Shown piece after piece: positions 17,648 through 26,246 of a stretch of 64,000 nucleotides of DNA. This DNA is from an uncultured Lactobacillus sp. Its GTDB lineage: Bacteria; Bacillota; Bacilli; Lactobacillales; Lactobacillaceae. The DNA lies in contig CALNAK010000022.1 in assembly GCA_937874185.1 (NCBI GenBank), forward strand, positions 372,001 to 436,000, in the 5' to 3' direction. Within the stretch, counting starts at the first letter, position 1; each line of letters starts with the position of its first letter. Below the pieces are notes generated by a model. The model was not told where the DNA came from and made no database searches. It worked only from the letters and a program-made list of their open reading frames with translations. The translations under genes and the position numbers were made by a program.

Positions 17648-18565
17648 TTAGAAACGGCCTCTCTTTCCGATAAATTTAACGAGTAGGTTCAAGAAAAGAG
17701 ACATTAATAAGAGGATCAAGGCTAATGACCAGAGGGCATTGTTAGGTAAAGTACCCATGACCGTATTACCAATATCAGTAGTTAATTTACTTGTTAAAGT
17801 TGATGCAGGTGAAACAAGGCTTGTTGGCATTAGGGCAGCGTTACCGATAACCATTTGAACAGCTAAGGCTTCACCAAAAGCACGAGCCATACCAAAGATA
17901 ATAGCTGTTAATAGTCCTGGAATAGCTGCGCGTAAAATTACTTTGTAAATTGTTTGCCATCTAGTGGCACCTAAAGCTAAAGAGGCCTCACGATAGTACA
18001 TTGGAACGGCTCTTAAACTGTCTACGGATAGGGAAGTGATTGTTGGTAGAATCATAACGAAGAGGACTAAAGTACCTGATAGGATACCAAAACCTGTTCC
18101 TCCGAAGATACCTCTAATGAAAGGTACAACAACAGATAATCCGATAAAACCATAGACAACAGATGGAATACCAACTAGTAATTCAATGACTGGTTGAAGA
18201 ATTTTACTTCCACCTTTACTTGAGAACTCTGACATAAAAATTGCTACACCTAAGGCAAAGGGAGTTGCCAAAACAGCGGCAAGCAATGTAACACTGAACG
18301 ATGTAACAATCATAGGTAAGGCCCCAACATCAGGACGACCGTGACTATCGGTAGCACCAGGATTCCAGTTTGTTTTTGTTAGGAAGTCAAATACGTTTAC
18401 TTTATCTTTTGTGAAGGTTGCAATACCTTTTGAAGCAATAAAATAAAGAATGCAAGTGACCAGTAAAATGATCATACCAATACATAGGTAACAAATCCCC
18501 TTACCAAAGTAATCTTGAAAAGTTGCTTTGGATTTTGTTTGTAGTTTTTTTTGAATATTATCCAT
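17648..18565 (-). CDS. pstC: Phosphate ABC transporter permease PstC
   Basis: The product has 305 residues, about six helices, with a cytoplasmic N-terminal segment of about 25 residues and the EAA-like loop REASLALGATRWQTIYKVILRAA. It forms the channel with PstA. A hairpin with U tract lies between it and pstS. Confidence 0.92.
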   Translation of the reverse strand: MDNIQKKLQTKSKATFQDYFGKGICYLCIGMIILLVTCILYFIASKGIATFTKDKVNVFDFLTKTNWNPGATDSHGRPDVGALPMIVTSFSVTLLAAVLATPFALGVAIFMSEFSSKGGSKILQPVIELLVGIPSVVYGFIGLSVVVPFIRGIFGGTGFGILSGTLVLFVMILPTITSLSVDSLRAVPMYYREASLALGATRWQTIYKVILRAAIPGLLTAIIFGMARAFGEALAVQMVIGNAALMPTSLVSPASTLTSKLTTDIGNTVMGTLPNNALWSLALILLLMSLFLNLLVKFIGKRGRF

Positions 18566-18586
18566 AGGGAATCACTCCTGTATATT

Positions 18587-18632
18587 AAAAAAAGAACCTC
18601 CACCATGATTAGGCAAGGTTGGGGTCCTTTTT
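18587..18632 (-). terminator. Intercistronic terminator/attenuator between pstS and pstC
   Basis: On the minus strand, AAGGACCCCAACC and GGTGGAGGTTCTT pair with G-U and one mismatch, followed by seven U. It would let more pstS than pstCAB mRNA accumulate, fitting the higher need for the binding protein. Confidence 0.7.
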
Positions 18633-18637
18633 ATTAT

Positions 18638-19546
18638 TTATTTAGAACTAACTGTTCCTTTTGAGTCTTTTTGAACTTTCATATTTTGAATACTGATGTA
18701 TCCCATGTCTTTAACTAATGTCTTTTGAACATCGGCTGAATTCATATATTCTAGGAATTTAGCAGTAGCGCCTTTAGCAGTACCATTTGTATACATGTGT
18801 TCATATGACCAGATCTTCCATTTGTCAGTTTCAACATTGGCATCAGTTGGTTTTACGTTATCAATTGAGATAGGTTGAATCTTGTCGTTCATGTATGAGA
18901 ATGCTAGGTAACTTACAGCACCTGGTGTACTTTCAACAATCTTTTGAACAGTACCATTTGAGTCTTGTTCTTGAGATTTAACAGCTTCTGCACCTTTAAG
19001 AACAGCAGCTTCGAATGTTGCACGAGTACCACTACCTTTAGCACGGTTAACAACAGTAATCTTTTCGTCTTTACCGCCAACTTCTTTCCAGTTAGTGATC
19101 TTACCAGTAAAGATTTGTTTTACTTGATCCATTGTAAGGTTCTTAACATTGGCATCTTTGTTAACAACTGGTGCCATACCAACTACGGCAACTTTATGAT
19201 CTGTAAGTTTCTTTGAGTCGATTCCTTGTTTTTCTTCAGCAAAGATATCTGAGTTACCAATTGTAACTGATTTATCTTGAACTTGACTCAAGCCTGTACC
19301 AGAACCACCACCTTGAACAGTGATGTTAACTTTACTATTTTTCTTTTGGAAGTTACTTGCAGCCTTTTCAACAAGTGGTTGTAAAGCAGTTGAACCAACA
19401 GCTGTAATCTTTCCTGATAGTTCGCTGCTGCTACTTTTTGATGTTGTTGAAGATTCCTTACTGCTGCTACCATTTCCGCAACCAGTTAGGATTAGCATTA
19501 AAGCTGCGAAACCTAATACTAATGAAATAATTGTTTTCTTTTTCAT
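18638..19546 (-). CDS. pstS: Phosphate-binding lipoprotein PstS
   Basis: The product has 302 residues. A lipobox LTGC places the lipidated Cys at residue 23, followed by a Ser-rich linker to about residue 43. The mature domain carries the phosphate-binding motifs AVGSTALQPL and GSGTR. It captures phosphate at the cell surface for PstCAB. The upstream region holds a four- or five-repeat Pho box on the pstS side. Confidence 0.93.
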   Translation of the reverse strand: MKKKTIISLVLGFAALMLILTGCGNGSSSKESSTTSKSSSSELSGKITAVGSTALQPLVEKAASNFQKKNSKVNITVQGGGSGTGLSQVQDKSVTIGNSDIFAEEKQGIDSKKLTDHKVAVVGMAPVVNKDANVKNLTMDQVKQIFTGKITNWKEVGGKDEKITVVNRAKGSGTRATFEAAVLKGAEAVKSQEQDSNGTVQKIVESTPGAVSYLAFSYMNDKIQPISIDNVKPTDANVETDKWKIWSYEHMYTNGTAKGATAKFLEYMNSADVQKTLVKDMGYISIQNMKVQKDSKGTVSSK

Positions 19547-19615
19547 TTCTAAAACCCCTATTCAAAATCATATTGGTTAATCATTTACCGAACACTTATA
19601 ACAATAGAGAGGTTT

Positions 19616-19662
19616 TGTATAAATATTGTTTATTTAATGTAAAAGTTTTGTAAAGTTGTGAA
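19616..19662 (-). promoter_or_regulatory. Pho box upstream of pstS
   Basis: On the minus strand TTTACA, TTTACA, TAAACA and TATACA occur at exact 11-bp steps (plus-strand starts 19649, 19638, 19627, 19616), with TTCACA upstream at 19657-19662. This is the direct-repeat layout of Gram-positive PhoP sites. The rest of the 388-nt gap between pstS and the regulator gene shows no further gene. Confidence 0.75.
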
Positions 19663-19934
19663 AAAAATATACATTAACTTCGTAGAGTAAATGGGTAAGG
19701 GAATTAGGTAAGCTGAAAATATTATAAGAATTGTATTTGTATATATTGAAATACAATGGATGAAACGTGCTTTCTAACTGACCTACTGAATTAGCATTGT
19801 TATACTTTAGTTGTGGTGGTGCGGCTATAATTAATGTCTGTTTCAGAATTAATTTGGGTACCTTGGATTTTTGATATTGTGATAGTTTCAGCCCTTGCAA
19901 TGTTGAATTGAATGACTGGAAGGAAGTAGAGTGC

Positions 19935-20675
19935 ATGCAACCGCTAGTATTGTTGAGCAATAAATTATCACTCTTTATTGAAATTAACGGTTATTTTAAT
20001 AATCAAGGATGGTTTATACGTAACATAACCGATCCAAAAGAAGTTGAAAAATTGGTTGATAAGGAAGAAATAGCAGGATTACTTTGGGATTACACGATTA
20101 CTGATATGGATCAATCTTTAAAGATATTGAAATCACTTCGTAGTAAGATATCTGGTCCCATAATTGTTTTAGCACCAAGCAAGGAAAAAGCTAGACGATC
20201 ACTTTTTTATAACATTAATATAGATAGTTTCGTCACCAAACCGTTTGAATTTCCAGAATTAGTAGCAAAGGTTAAACAGTTATTCTGGGTTTACGATAGA
20301 TTCTCTATCACGAAAGAAGTTCCTGATGAAGTTGAGAGAACCCATGAAAACGAAACGATAAAATACAATGACATTGTAATTGATTTTAAACATTATCGTG
20401 TAACACATAATGGCTTTGATATTGGCCTGACACCTAAAGAATTCAGCCTTTTTTGGTATTTGGTTCAACACCGGGGGAAAGTGTTAAGTCGCGACCAATT
20501 ATTAGAGGGTGTTTGGGGTTATGATTCCAACGGATCAAGTAGAACTGTTGATATACATATCAGCCATTTACGAGATAAGCTTGCTGAGAGATCAAAATCA
20601 ACGAATTGTATTAAAACAGTTAGAGGCTTTGGCTACGTTTTAGATAATAAATATCCATTGGTCTCTGAAAATTAA
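19935..20675 (+). CDS. OmpR/PhoB-type response regulator with degenerate receiver
   Basis: The product has 246 residues. The receiver domain keeps a candidate phospho-Asp52 (LLWDYT) and the conserved Lys102 (FVTKPF), but the N-terminal acidic pair that binds Mg2+ is replaced by Ser-Asn (residues 8-9). The C-terminal winged helix is normal (LTPKEFSLFWYL, VDIHISHLRDKL, VRGFGYVL). I chose ATG 19935, with GGAAGGAAG upstream, over an in-frame TTG at 19908. No histidine kinase gene is adjacent. It is divergent from pstS and is the likely regulator of the pst and phn Pho boxes. Confidence 0.82.
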   Translation: MQPLVLLSNKLSLFIEINGYFNNQGWFIRNITDPKEVEKLVDKEEIAGLLWDYTITDMDQSLKILKSLRSKISGPIIVLAPSKEKARRSLFYNINIDSFVTKPFEFPELVAKVKQLFWVYDRFSITKEVPDEVERTHENETIKYNDIVIDFKHYRVTHNGFDIGLTPKEFSLFWYLVQHRGKVLSRDQLLEGVWGYDSNGSSRTVDIHISHLRDKLAERSKSTNCIKTVRGFGYVLDNKYPLVSEN

Positions 20676-20717
20676 AAAATCAGCACATCGTAAGGCTACG
20701 AATGTACTGATTTTTTT
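20674..20717. terminator. Bidirectional terminator
   Basis: AAATCAGCACATCGTA pairs with TACGAATGTACTGATTT (one bulge and one mismatch), with A and T runs on the two sides. It separates the regulator gene and the P-type ATPase gene. Confidence 0.85.
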
Positions 20718-20718
20718 A

Positions 20719-23373
20719 TTAGTTATTGAATTTCAAGCGAATTATTTTATCAATTTCGGTTACGACTAGTACAACTGCACCGGCCATAACTGCTAAGCCC
20801 CATTCATGGAGTGTGATTGGTCCAGTTGAGAATATTTCTTGCATAAATGGTACATAAGTAAGAAATAATTGTAGGACCATCATTAGACCAACGAAAACGA
20901 AGACTTTGGAATTGGAGAATAATTCTTTTGATAAAGCTAGTTTTGGAGTTCTGATATTAAATAGGTAGAAAATCTTACCAATAATCAGAGTATTGACCAT
21001 TGTTGTACTTGATATAACTTCACCAACGCCAAGATTGTTTAAGTAGATGTCGATTATTAAACTGACAGCAGCAATCAAGATAGCAACGTAGGTCATTTGG
21101 AAAATATCATGTCGGTTCATCAGCTTACCACCAGTTTTTCTAGGAGGGCGATTCATAATTCCTTCTTCAGCTGGTTCGAAAATCAAGGCAAACTGAATCG
21201 TGATGGCAGAAACCATGTTGATCCAAAGTAATTGTGTAGGTTGCAATGGAATTTCTTGTTTCATCAAGATTGCATATGCTACGATCAATCCTTCTGAAAA
21301 GGAAATAGGTAAGAGGTAGAGAATACTCTTTTTAATATTATCAAAGATTCTTCGACCTTCTTTAATAGCAGAGGACATCGTTGCAAAGTTATCGTCAGTC
21401 AGAATCATATCAGCTGAGTCTTTAGCAACGTCAGTACCCTTAATACCCATAGCAACACCAATATCAGCACGTTTCAAAGCTGGGGCATCATTTACACCAT
21501 CACCAGTCATGGCTGTAACCTTGTTGTTCTTTTGTAGAGCTTTAATGATTTCCAATTTATTACTTGGAGTAGTTCTGGCGAAAACTTGATTTTTGTCTGC
21601 AGCGATTACTTGTTCATCAGGAGATAGTTCATCCCATTCAGGACCAGTAATTGCTTGAATTTTATCAGCTAAGCCTAGCTTTTCACCAATTGTTTTAGCA
21701 GTAATGGCATTATCACCAGTAATCATCTTAACTTCGACACCGGCAGCACGCATTACTTTCAATGAATCAATAACTTCCTCACGTGGTGGATCAATGATTG
21801 CAACTAGACCTAAGAAATTTAATCCGTCGACAATCATTTCATGAGTGATTTCGTCAGTGTTGTTAGGTTCTTTTTCATATCCAACAGCAATAACACGTTT
21901 ACCTTCTTCGGAGAATTGTTTAACTTTGTTAAACCAATAATCATAATTGAAGTTAGCATCTTGAGCTTGAGCCATTTCCAGAAGTTTATCAGGGGAACCT
22001 TTGACGAAAAGTATTCTTTCATCTTGTTCATTTTTAACGATTTTACCTATATAGCGGTAATCGGAATCGAAAGGTAGGATATCAATTTCTTGATACTTAT
22101 TCTTTTGATCATATGGGAAAACCTTATGATAAAGCGTTAAGAAAGCACCGTCAGTTGGTTCACCATTAATGATCCATTGACCATTTTCTTTAAGAAGGGT
22201 TGTATCGTTGGCTTGATAACCAGCTTCTAAAAGTAATTCCAATTTGGGACTTATTTCAACAGGTTGGCCATCTTTAGTGATTTCGCCAATAGGTTCATAA
22301 CCAGTTCCACTGACTTGTAATTCCTGGTCGTCAATTAGAATATCGGTTACAGTCATTTCATTTTTAGTTAACGTACCAGTTTTATCAGTTGCAACAACGT
22401 CGACAGAACCTAGAGTTTCTACTGCGGGCAAAGTTTTGACGATGGTATGTTGTTTTTTTGCCATGTCACTAACACCTTTGGCTAAAATAACTGATGTTGT
22501 GGCGGGCATACCTTCAGGAATTGCACCAACCATCATAGCGACAACGGCTAGTAGTAGAACAGGAAGGGCATACGTATCAAAAATCAGACCAACGATAAAG
22601 ATGATGATAGATGCAGCCACAATGAAGTAAGAAACGTTTGTTCCTAAACTATCTATGACTTGCATCATCGGTGTCTTACGTTGTTTTACTTCACTAACTT
22701 CAGTAGATATCTTACCAATTTGTGTATCTACTGCGGTACCGACAACAATACCAGTACCACTACCGTTAGTTACAGCAGTTGAGGCGAAGGCCATATTTTT
22801 TTGATCAGCCAACGGAACTTTTTCCTCAGTTAAAGCATCTGCAGTTTTAGCAACGGAATTAGATTCACCCGTTAGGGCGGATTCTTGGATTCGCAAGTTA
22901 TCAGAGTCAATAATTCGAAGATCAGCCGGAACATTATCACCAGCTTCTAGGAAGACGGTGTCACCAACAACTAATTCTTCAGCTGGAACGTCTTTTCTTT
23001 GACCATCACGATAAACTGTTGCTTCAATCGACAACATTTGCTTGATTTTATCCAAAGCATCAGAGGCATTAGATTCTTGATAGTAACCAATTATAGCGTT
23101 GATAATAACCACTAATCCGATGATTATCGAATCAGAATAATGTTGCATCAATAGGGTTATAACCGTTGCAGCTATCAAAACGTAGATCACCATATTATTG
23201 AATTGGCGAACAAACATCTTCCACTTTGGTGTTTTTTTAGTTTCTAGTTTATTAGGACCATTTTCACTCAAACGTTTTTGAGCTTCCTGTGTTGAAAGTC
23301 CTTCTTTAAATTCATTTGTGTTATATGTTTCTTTAAGTTGTTTAAATCCTATCTGATAGGGTTTAGTTTTCAA
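20719..23373 (-). CDS. P2-type cation-transporting ATPase
   Basis: The product has 884 residues when started at the TTG at 23373, which has GAGGAG well placed upstream; an in-frame TTG at 23388 has none. The phosphorylated Asp is residue 330 in DKTGTLT, with TGES, PEGMPA and MTGDGVNDAPAL also present. N- and C-terminal cation ATPase domains are complete. The M6 helix reads NMVSAITIQFALIF rather than the NLVTD form of standard Ca2+ pumps, so the ion (Ca2+, Mn2+ or Na+) is uncertain. A leader with its own terminator-like hairpin precedes it. Confidence 0.85.
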   Translation of the reverse strand: MKTKPYQIGFKQLKETYNTNEFKEGLSTQEAQKRLSENGPNKLETKKTPKWKMFVRQFNNMVIYVLIAATVITLLMQHYSDSIIIGLVVIINAIIGYYQESNASDALDKIKQMLSIEATVYRDGQRKDVPAEELVVGDTVFLEAGDNVPADLRIIDSDNLRIQESALTGESNSVAKTADALTEEKVPLADQKNMAFASTAVTNGSGTGIVVGTAVDTQIGKISTEVSEVKQRKTPMMQVIDSLGTNVSYFIVAASIIIFIVGLIFDTYALPVLLLAVVAMMVGAIPEGMPATTSVILAKGVSDMAKKQHTIVKTLPAVETLGSVDVVATDKTGTLTKNEMTVTDILIDDQELQVSGTGYEPIGEITKDGQPVEISPKLELLLEAGYQANDTTLLKENGQWIINGEPTDGAFLTLYHKVFPYDQKNKYQEIDILPFDSDYRYIGKIVKNEQDERILFVKGSPDKLLEMAQAQDANFNYDYWFNKVKQFSEEGKRVIAVGYEKEPNNTDEITHEMIVDGLNFLGLVAIIDPPREEVIDSLKVMRAAGVEVKMITGDNAITAKTIGEKLGLADKIQAITGPEWDELSPDEQVIAADKNQVFARTTPSNKLEIIKALQKNNKVTAMTGDGVNDAPALKRADIGVAMGIKGTDVAKDSADMILTDDNFATMSSAIKEGRRIFDNIKKSILYLLPISFSEGLIVAYAILMKQEIPLQPTQLLWINMVSAITIQFALIFEPAEEGIMNRPPRKTGGKLMNRHDIFQMTYVAILIAAVSLIIDIYLNNLGVGEVISSTTMVNTLIIGKIFYLFNIRTPKLALSKELFSNSKVFVFVGLMMVLQLFLTYVPFMQEIFSTGPITLHEWGLAVMAGAVVLVVTEIDKIIRLKFNN

Positions 23374-23399
23374 TGTACATCTCCTCAAATTTTAAGTTA

Positions 23400-23505
23400 A
23401 AAAAAAGCTCATTGCTTATAAAGTAATGTGCTACATTCAGCTTCTAATTCGATGTAAGAAATATATAAGATTTGTCTTCAGTTTCAAGTTCACTCCCTCG
23501 TTATT
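23400..23505 (-). promoter_or_regulatory. Leader with terminator-like hairpin before the ATPase gene
   Basis: On the minus strand AGCACATTAC and GCAATGAGCT form a stem with two mismatches, followed by eight U, all upstream of the ATPase start. A GAGGGAGTGAAC segment lies about 65 nt upstream. The layout is that of an attenuator or riboswitch. GGGAGT recalls the GGGGAGUA of yybP-ykoY manganese riboswitches that often precede such pumps, but the second conserved loop is not convincing, so the class is open. Confidence 0.35.
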
Positions 23506-23628
23506 TGTAGATATAAAGATAACAGGAATCTAGTATTAAGTCAATATTAGAATAACTATAAGTTTTTTGTAATATAACGGTTTTAACGGAGTATACCAAT
23601 TAGGCTACTGTATAGTCCAATTAGTATA

Positions 23629-23642
23629 TGAAAACGTTTTAA
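23629..23642. promoter_or_regulatory. cre-like site upstream of the NagE-like PTS gene
   Basis: TGAAAACGTTTTAA matches 13 of 14 defined positions of the CcpA consensus, differing only at the penultimate base. It lies about 110 bp before the start codon. Confidence 0.6.
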
Positions 23643-23752
23643 AGTCTTACATAACCATATAATCAGTATAAAAGTGTTGCAATTATTAATGTATACTAGT
23701 ATCGTAAGGTTCGTTAGAAAAATATTTTTATTTTGGGGAGGAAAATAGGAAA

Positions 23753-25741
23753 ATGAAAACCTATCTTCAACGAATGGGCCGTTCTCTTCAATTACCTGTA
23801 GCTGTTTTACCTGCTGCAGCGTTACTTGAAGGTATTGGTCATTGGTTACCACAGAATTGGGGTCTATCTCAATTCTTACAAGTCGGTGGTACAGCCATTC
23901 TAAGTCAACTTGCATTATTGTTTGCGGTTGGTTTATCAATCGGGATGTCTAAAGTAAAAGATGGAGCATCAGCAATGGCTGGTGTTGTAGCATACATCGT
24001 GCCAGTCTTTGTTCTATCACCAAAGAATGTGGCTTTACTTAAAGGAATTAATGTTAAGGATGTTAATCCAGCGTTTAATGCGATTTCAGGGAATGTCTTT
24101 ATCGGTATCGTAGCTGGATTAATTGCGGCTGCTTTATTTGACCGTTTTCATGAAACTAAATTACCAATGGCATTGTCATTCTTTAGTGGTAAGAGATTAG
24201 TACCAATTCTTTCTACTTTAGTTATGTTATTAGTTTCTGTTGTTTTATTGTTTGTTTGGCCAGTTCTATATGATGCCTTGATCAGTTTTGGTAAATTCTT
24301 CGTTAGTCTTGGCTTCGTTGGTGCAGGATTGTTTGGATTCTTCAATAGATTGTTGATTCCAACTGGTCTACATCAAGCTTTGAACCAAGTCTTTGAATTT
24401 AATATTGCTGGTATTAATGATATCGGTAATTTCTGGGCCAATAAGGGTACTAAAGGTGTAACTGGTATGTATCTAGCTGGTTATTTCCCAGTTATGATGT
24501 TTGGATTACCAGCCGGTGCGTTGGCTATTTATAGAAATGCTTTACCAGAACGTAAAAAGGCTACTGCCGGATTGATGATGGCTGGTGCTTTCGCCTCATT
24601 CTTTACCGGTGTTACTGAACCTTTGGAATTCTCATTTATGTTCGTGGCATGGCCATTATATGTTATCCATGCAGTTTTAACAGGTTTATCAATGGCGTTC
24701 GCTGCAGCAATGCATTGGACAGCCGGATTTACCTTTAGTGCTGGATTGGTTGATTATATTTTAAGTTTCCATATGCCAATTGCTAATAAACCTTATATGT
24801 TAATTGTTCAAGGTTTAGTAATGGCAGTTCTTTATTACTTCATCTTTGATTTTGCTATTAAGAAGTTTAATTTAATGACACCAGGTCGTGAACCAATTGA
24901 GGCAGTTGCAGATGATGCACCTGTTGAAGAAGTTGCTACTTCCGATTCTGATGATAAATATATGATTGCTGCTAAAAAGATTTATGCTGGTATCGGCGGA
25001 CACGACAATATCAATGTCGTTGATAACTGTACAACACGTTTACGTCTACAACTTAAAGATACTGGCAAGATCAATAAAGCTCAGATCATGAGTGCTAATG
25101 TTGCCGGAATCAATGTTTTGGATAAGACAAATATTCATATTGTTGTTGGTACCGAAGTTCAATTTGTGGCTGATGCATTGAGCAAGTTGTTTGATGAAAA
25201 TGCTCCTATTGCTACAACAAGTAAGGAAGAATCTAAACCAGCTGCTAAAGCTGAACCAGTGAGTGATGTTAAGTCTGGTGAAACAGATACCTTCTATAGT
25301 CTTGCTAATGGACAGGTTGAGGATATTGAAAAAGTTTCAGATCCAACCTTTGCTCAAAAGATGTTAGGTGATGGATTTGCGGTTGTCCCAACTGATGGTA
25401 AAATAGTTGCTCCAGTTGATGGTACAATTGAAACCATCTTCCCAACAAAGCACGCTTTAGGAATTAAGACAGCCAATGGCCTAGAAATCTTAGTTCACAT
25501 GGGTATTGATACGGTTCAACTAAAAGGTGAGCCATTCGATATTAAAGTGACTGAGGGTCAAACTGTAAAACATGGTGATCAACTTGCTCAAGTAGATTTG
25601 GATAAAATTGAAAAAGCTGGTAAGAAGACTGATATGATGGTCGTTATTACTAATATGCCAAGTGTTGCTTATATGAAATACGATGTCTTGAATCAAGATA
25701 TCAAGTTAGATACTGAAGTTGTTAAAGTGACAACCAAGTAA
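23753..25741 (+). CDS. nagE: PTS N-acetylglucosamine/glucose transporter, EIICBA fused
   Basis: The product has 662 residues in the order IIC (1 to about 385), IIB with phospho-Cys426 (DNCTTRLRL), and IIA with phospho-His582 (ILVHMGID). The IIC domain contains TGVTEPLEF and the AGFTFSAGLVDY segment that fits NagE better than PtsG. It imports N-acetylglucosamine, or possibly glucose, as the 6-phosphate. An Ala/Pro/Glu-rich linker joins IIB and IIA. Its EIIA domain could also phosphorylate EIIA-less transporters such as the IIBC at 1.6-3.1 kb. SD GGGGAGGA lies before the ATG. Confidence 0.88.
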   Translation: MKTYLQRMGRSLQLPVAVLPAAALLEGIGHWLPQNWGLSQFLQVGGTAILSQLALLFAVGLSIGMSKVKDGASAMAGVVAYIVPVFVLSPKNVALLKGINVKDVNPAFNAISGNVFIGIVAGLIAAALFDRFHETKLPMALSFFSGKRLVPILSTLVMLLVSVVLLFVWPVLYDALISFGKFFVSLGFVGAGLFGFFNRLLIPTGLHQALNQVFEFNIAGINDIGNFWANKGTKGVTGMYLAGYFPVMMFGLPAGALAIYRNALPERKKATAGLMMAGAFASFFTGVTEPLEFSFMFVAWPLYVIHAVLTGLSMAFAAAMHWTAGFTFSAGLVDYILSFHMPIANKPYMLIVQGLVMAVLYYFIFDFAIKKFNLMTPGREPIEAVADDAPVEEVATSDSDDKYMIAAKKIYAGIGGHDNINVVDNCTTRLRLQLKDTGKINKAQIMSANVAGINVLDKTNIHIVVGTEVQFVADALSKLFDENAPIATTSKEESKPAAKAEPVSDVKSGETDTFYSLANGQVEDIEKVSDPTFAQKMLGDGFAVVPTDGKIVAPVDGTIETIFPTKHALGIKTANGLEILVHMGIDTVQLKGEPFDIKVTEGQTVKHGDQLAQVDLDKIEKAGKKTDMMVVITNMPSVAYMKYDVLNQDIKLDTEVVKVTTK

Positions 25742-25774
25742 AATTTAAATAGTATTCAACCTTCATAATCACGT

Positions 25775-25812
25775 AAAAAGCCGTAGAGAAATTTTTCTCT
25801 ACGGCTTTTTTT
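25775..25812. terminator. Bidirectional terminator after nagE
   Basis: AAAAAGCCGTAGAGAAA pairs perfectly with TTTCTCTACGGCTTTTT. Confidence 0.9.
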
Positions 25813-26170
25813 ATAAGCTAGTTTTAATTTCATTTCTAAAGTTAATTAGAACTTCCTTACGTTGCAATAATTGTTTGTAACGATCATCAATAGCTTGTTT
25901 CTTATTCGTATAAATATCGGTACTGTCGGCAGCAATTTTCCTCAATTGAACTTTCTTTTCTTTAGCAGTTTCCTCAGGTAGTGATTGTAGAATGCTATGA
26001 TCATTTGTCATTGAAATGATAGAATCAAAAGTTTCATCCAATTCATACTTAGGAATACTCAATTTCTTAGGACTGAATGATGTTTTAGCAACTGCGGCTG
26101 GAACAGCGATAGTGATTACGAGATAAAAAATTATAGCGATTAAAGCAAAAACGATTAAAGTTAGATTCAT
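25811..26170 (-). CDS. Membrane-anchored hypothetical protein, 119 residues
   Basis: One N-terminal membrane helix (residues 4-28) is followed by a charged, mostly helical domain; the stretch from about residue 68 to 112 is Lys/Glu/Gln-rich and may form a coiled coil. No family recognised. It lies 76 nt downstream of the PTS IIC gene on the same strand and may be the last gene of that operon. Confidence 0.6.
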   Translation of the reverse strand: MNLTLIVFALIAIIFYLVITIAVPAAVAKTSFSPKKLSIPKYELDETFDSIISMTNDHSILQSLPEETAKEKKVQLRKIAADSTDIYTNKKQAIDDRYKQLLQRKEVLINFRNEIKTSL

Positions 26171-26246
26171 TTAGATTTCCCTCTATGTTAGTTGATAAAT
26201 AAAAGCTAACATGTTTTGAAAATCCATGTCATAAATTTTAGACGAT

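Noticed and set aside
19616..19662. CRISPR-like periodicity in the pstS upstream region
   Set aside because: Repeats are 6 bp with 5-bp gaps, the size of transcription factor sites, not repeat-spacer units.
23583..23939. Minus-strand open frame of 118 codons overlapping the nagE start
   Set aside because: It runs through the promoter and cre region and the start of nagE, has no SD, and its protein has no family features.
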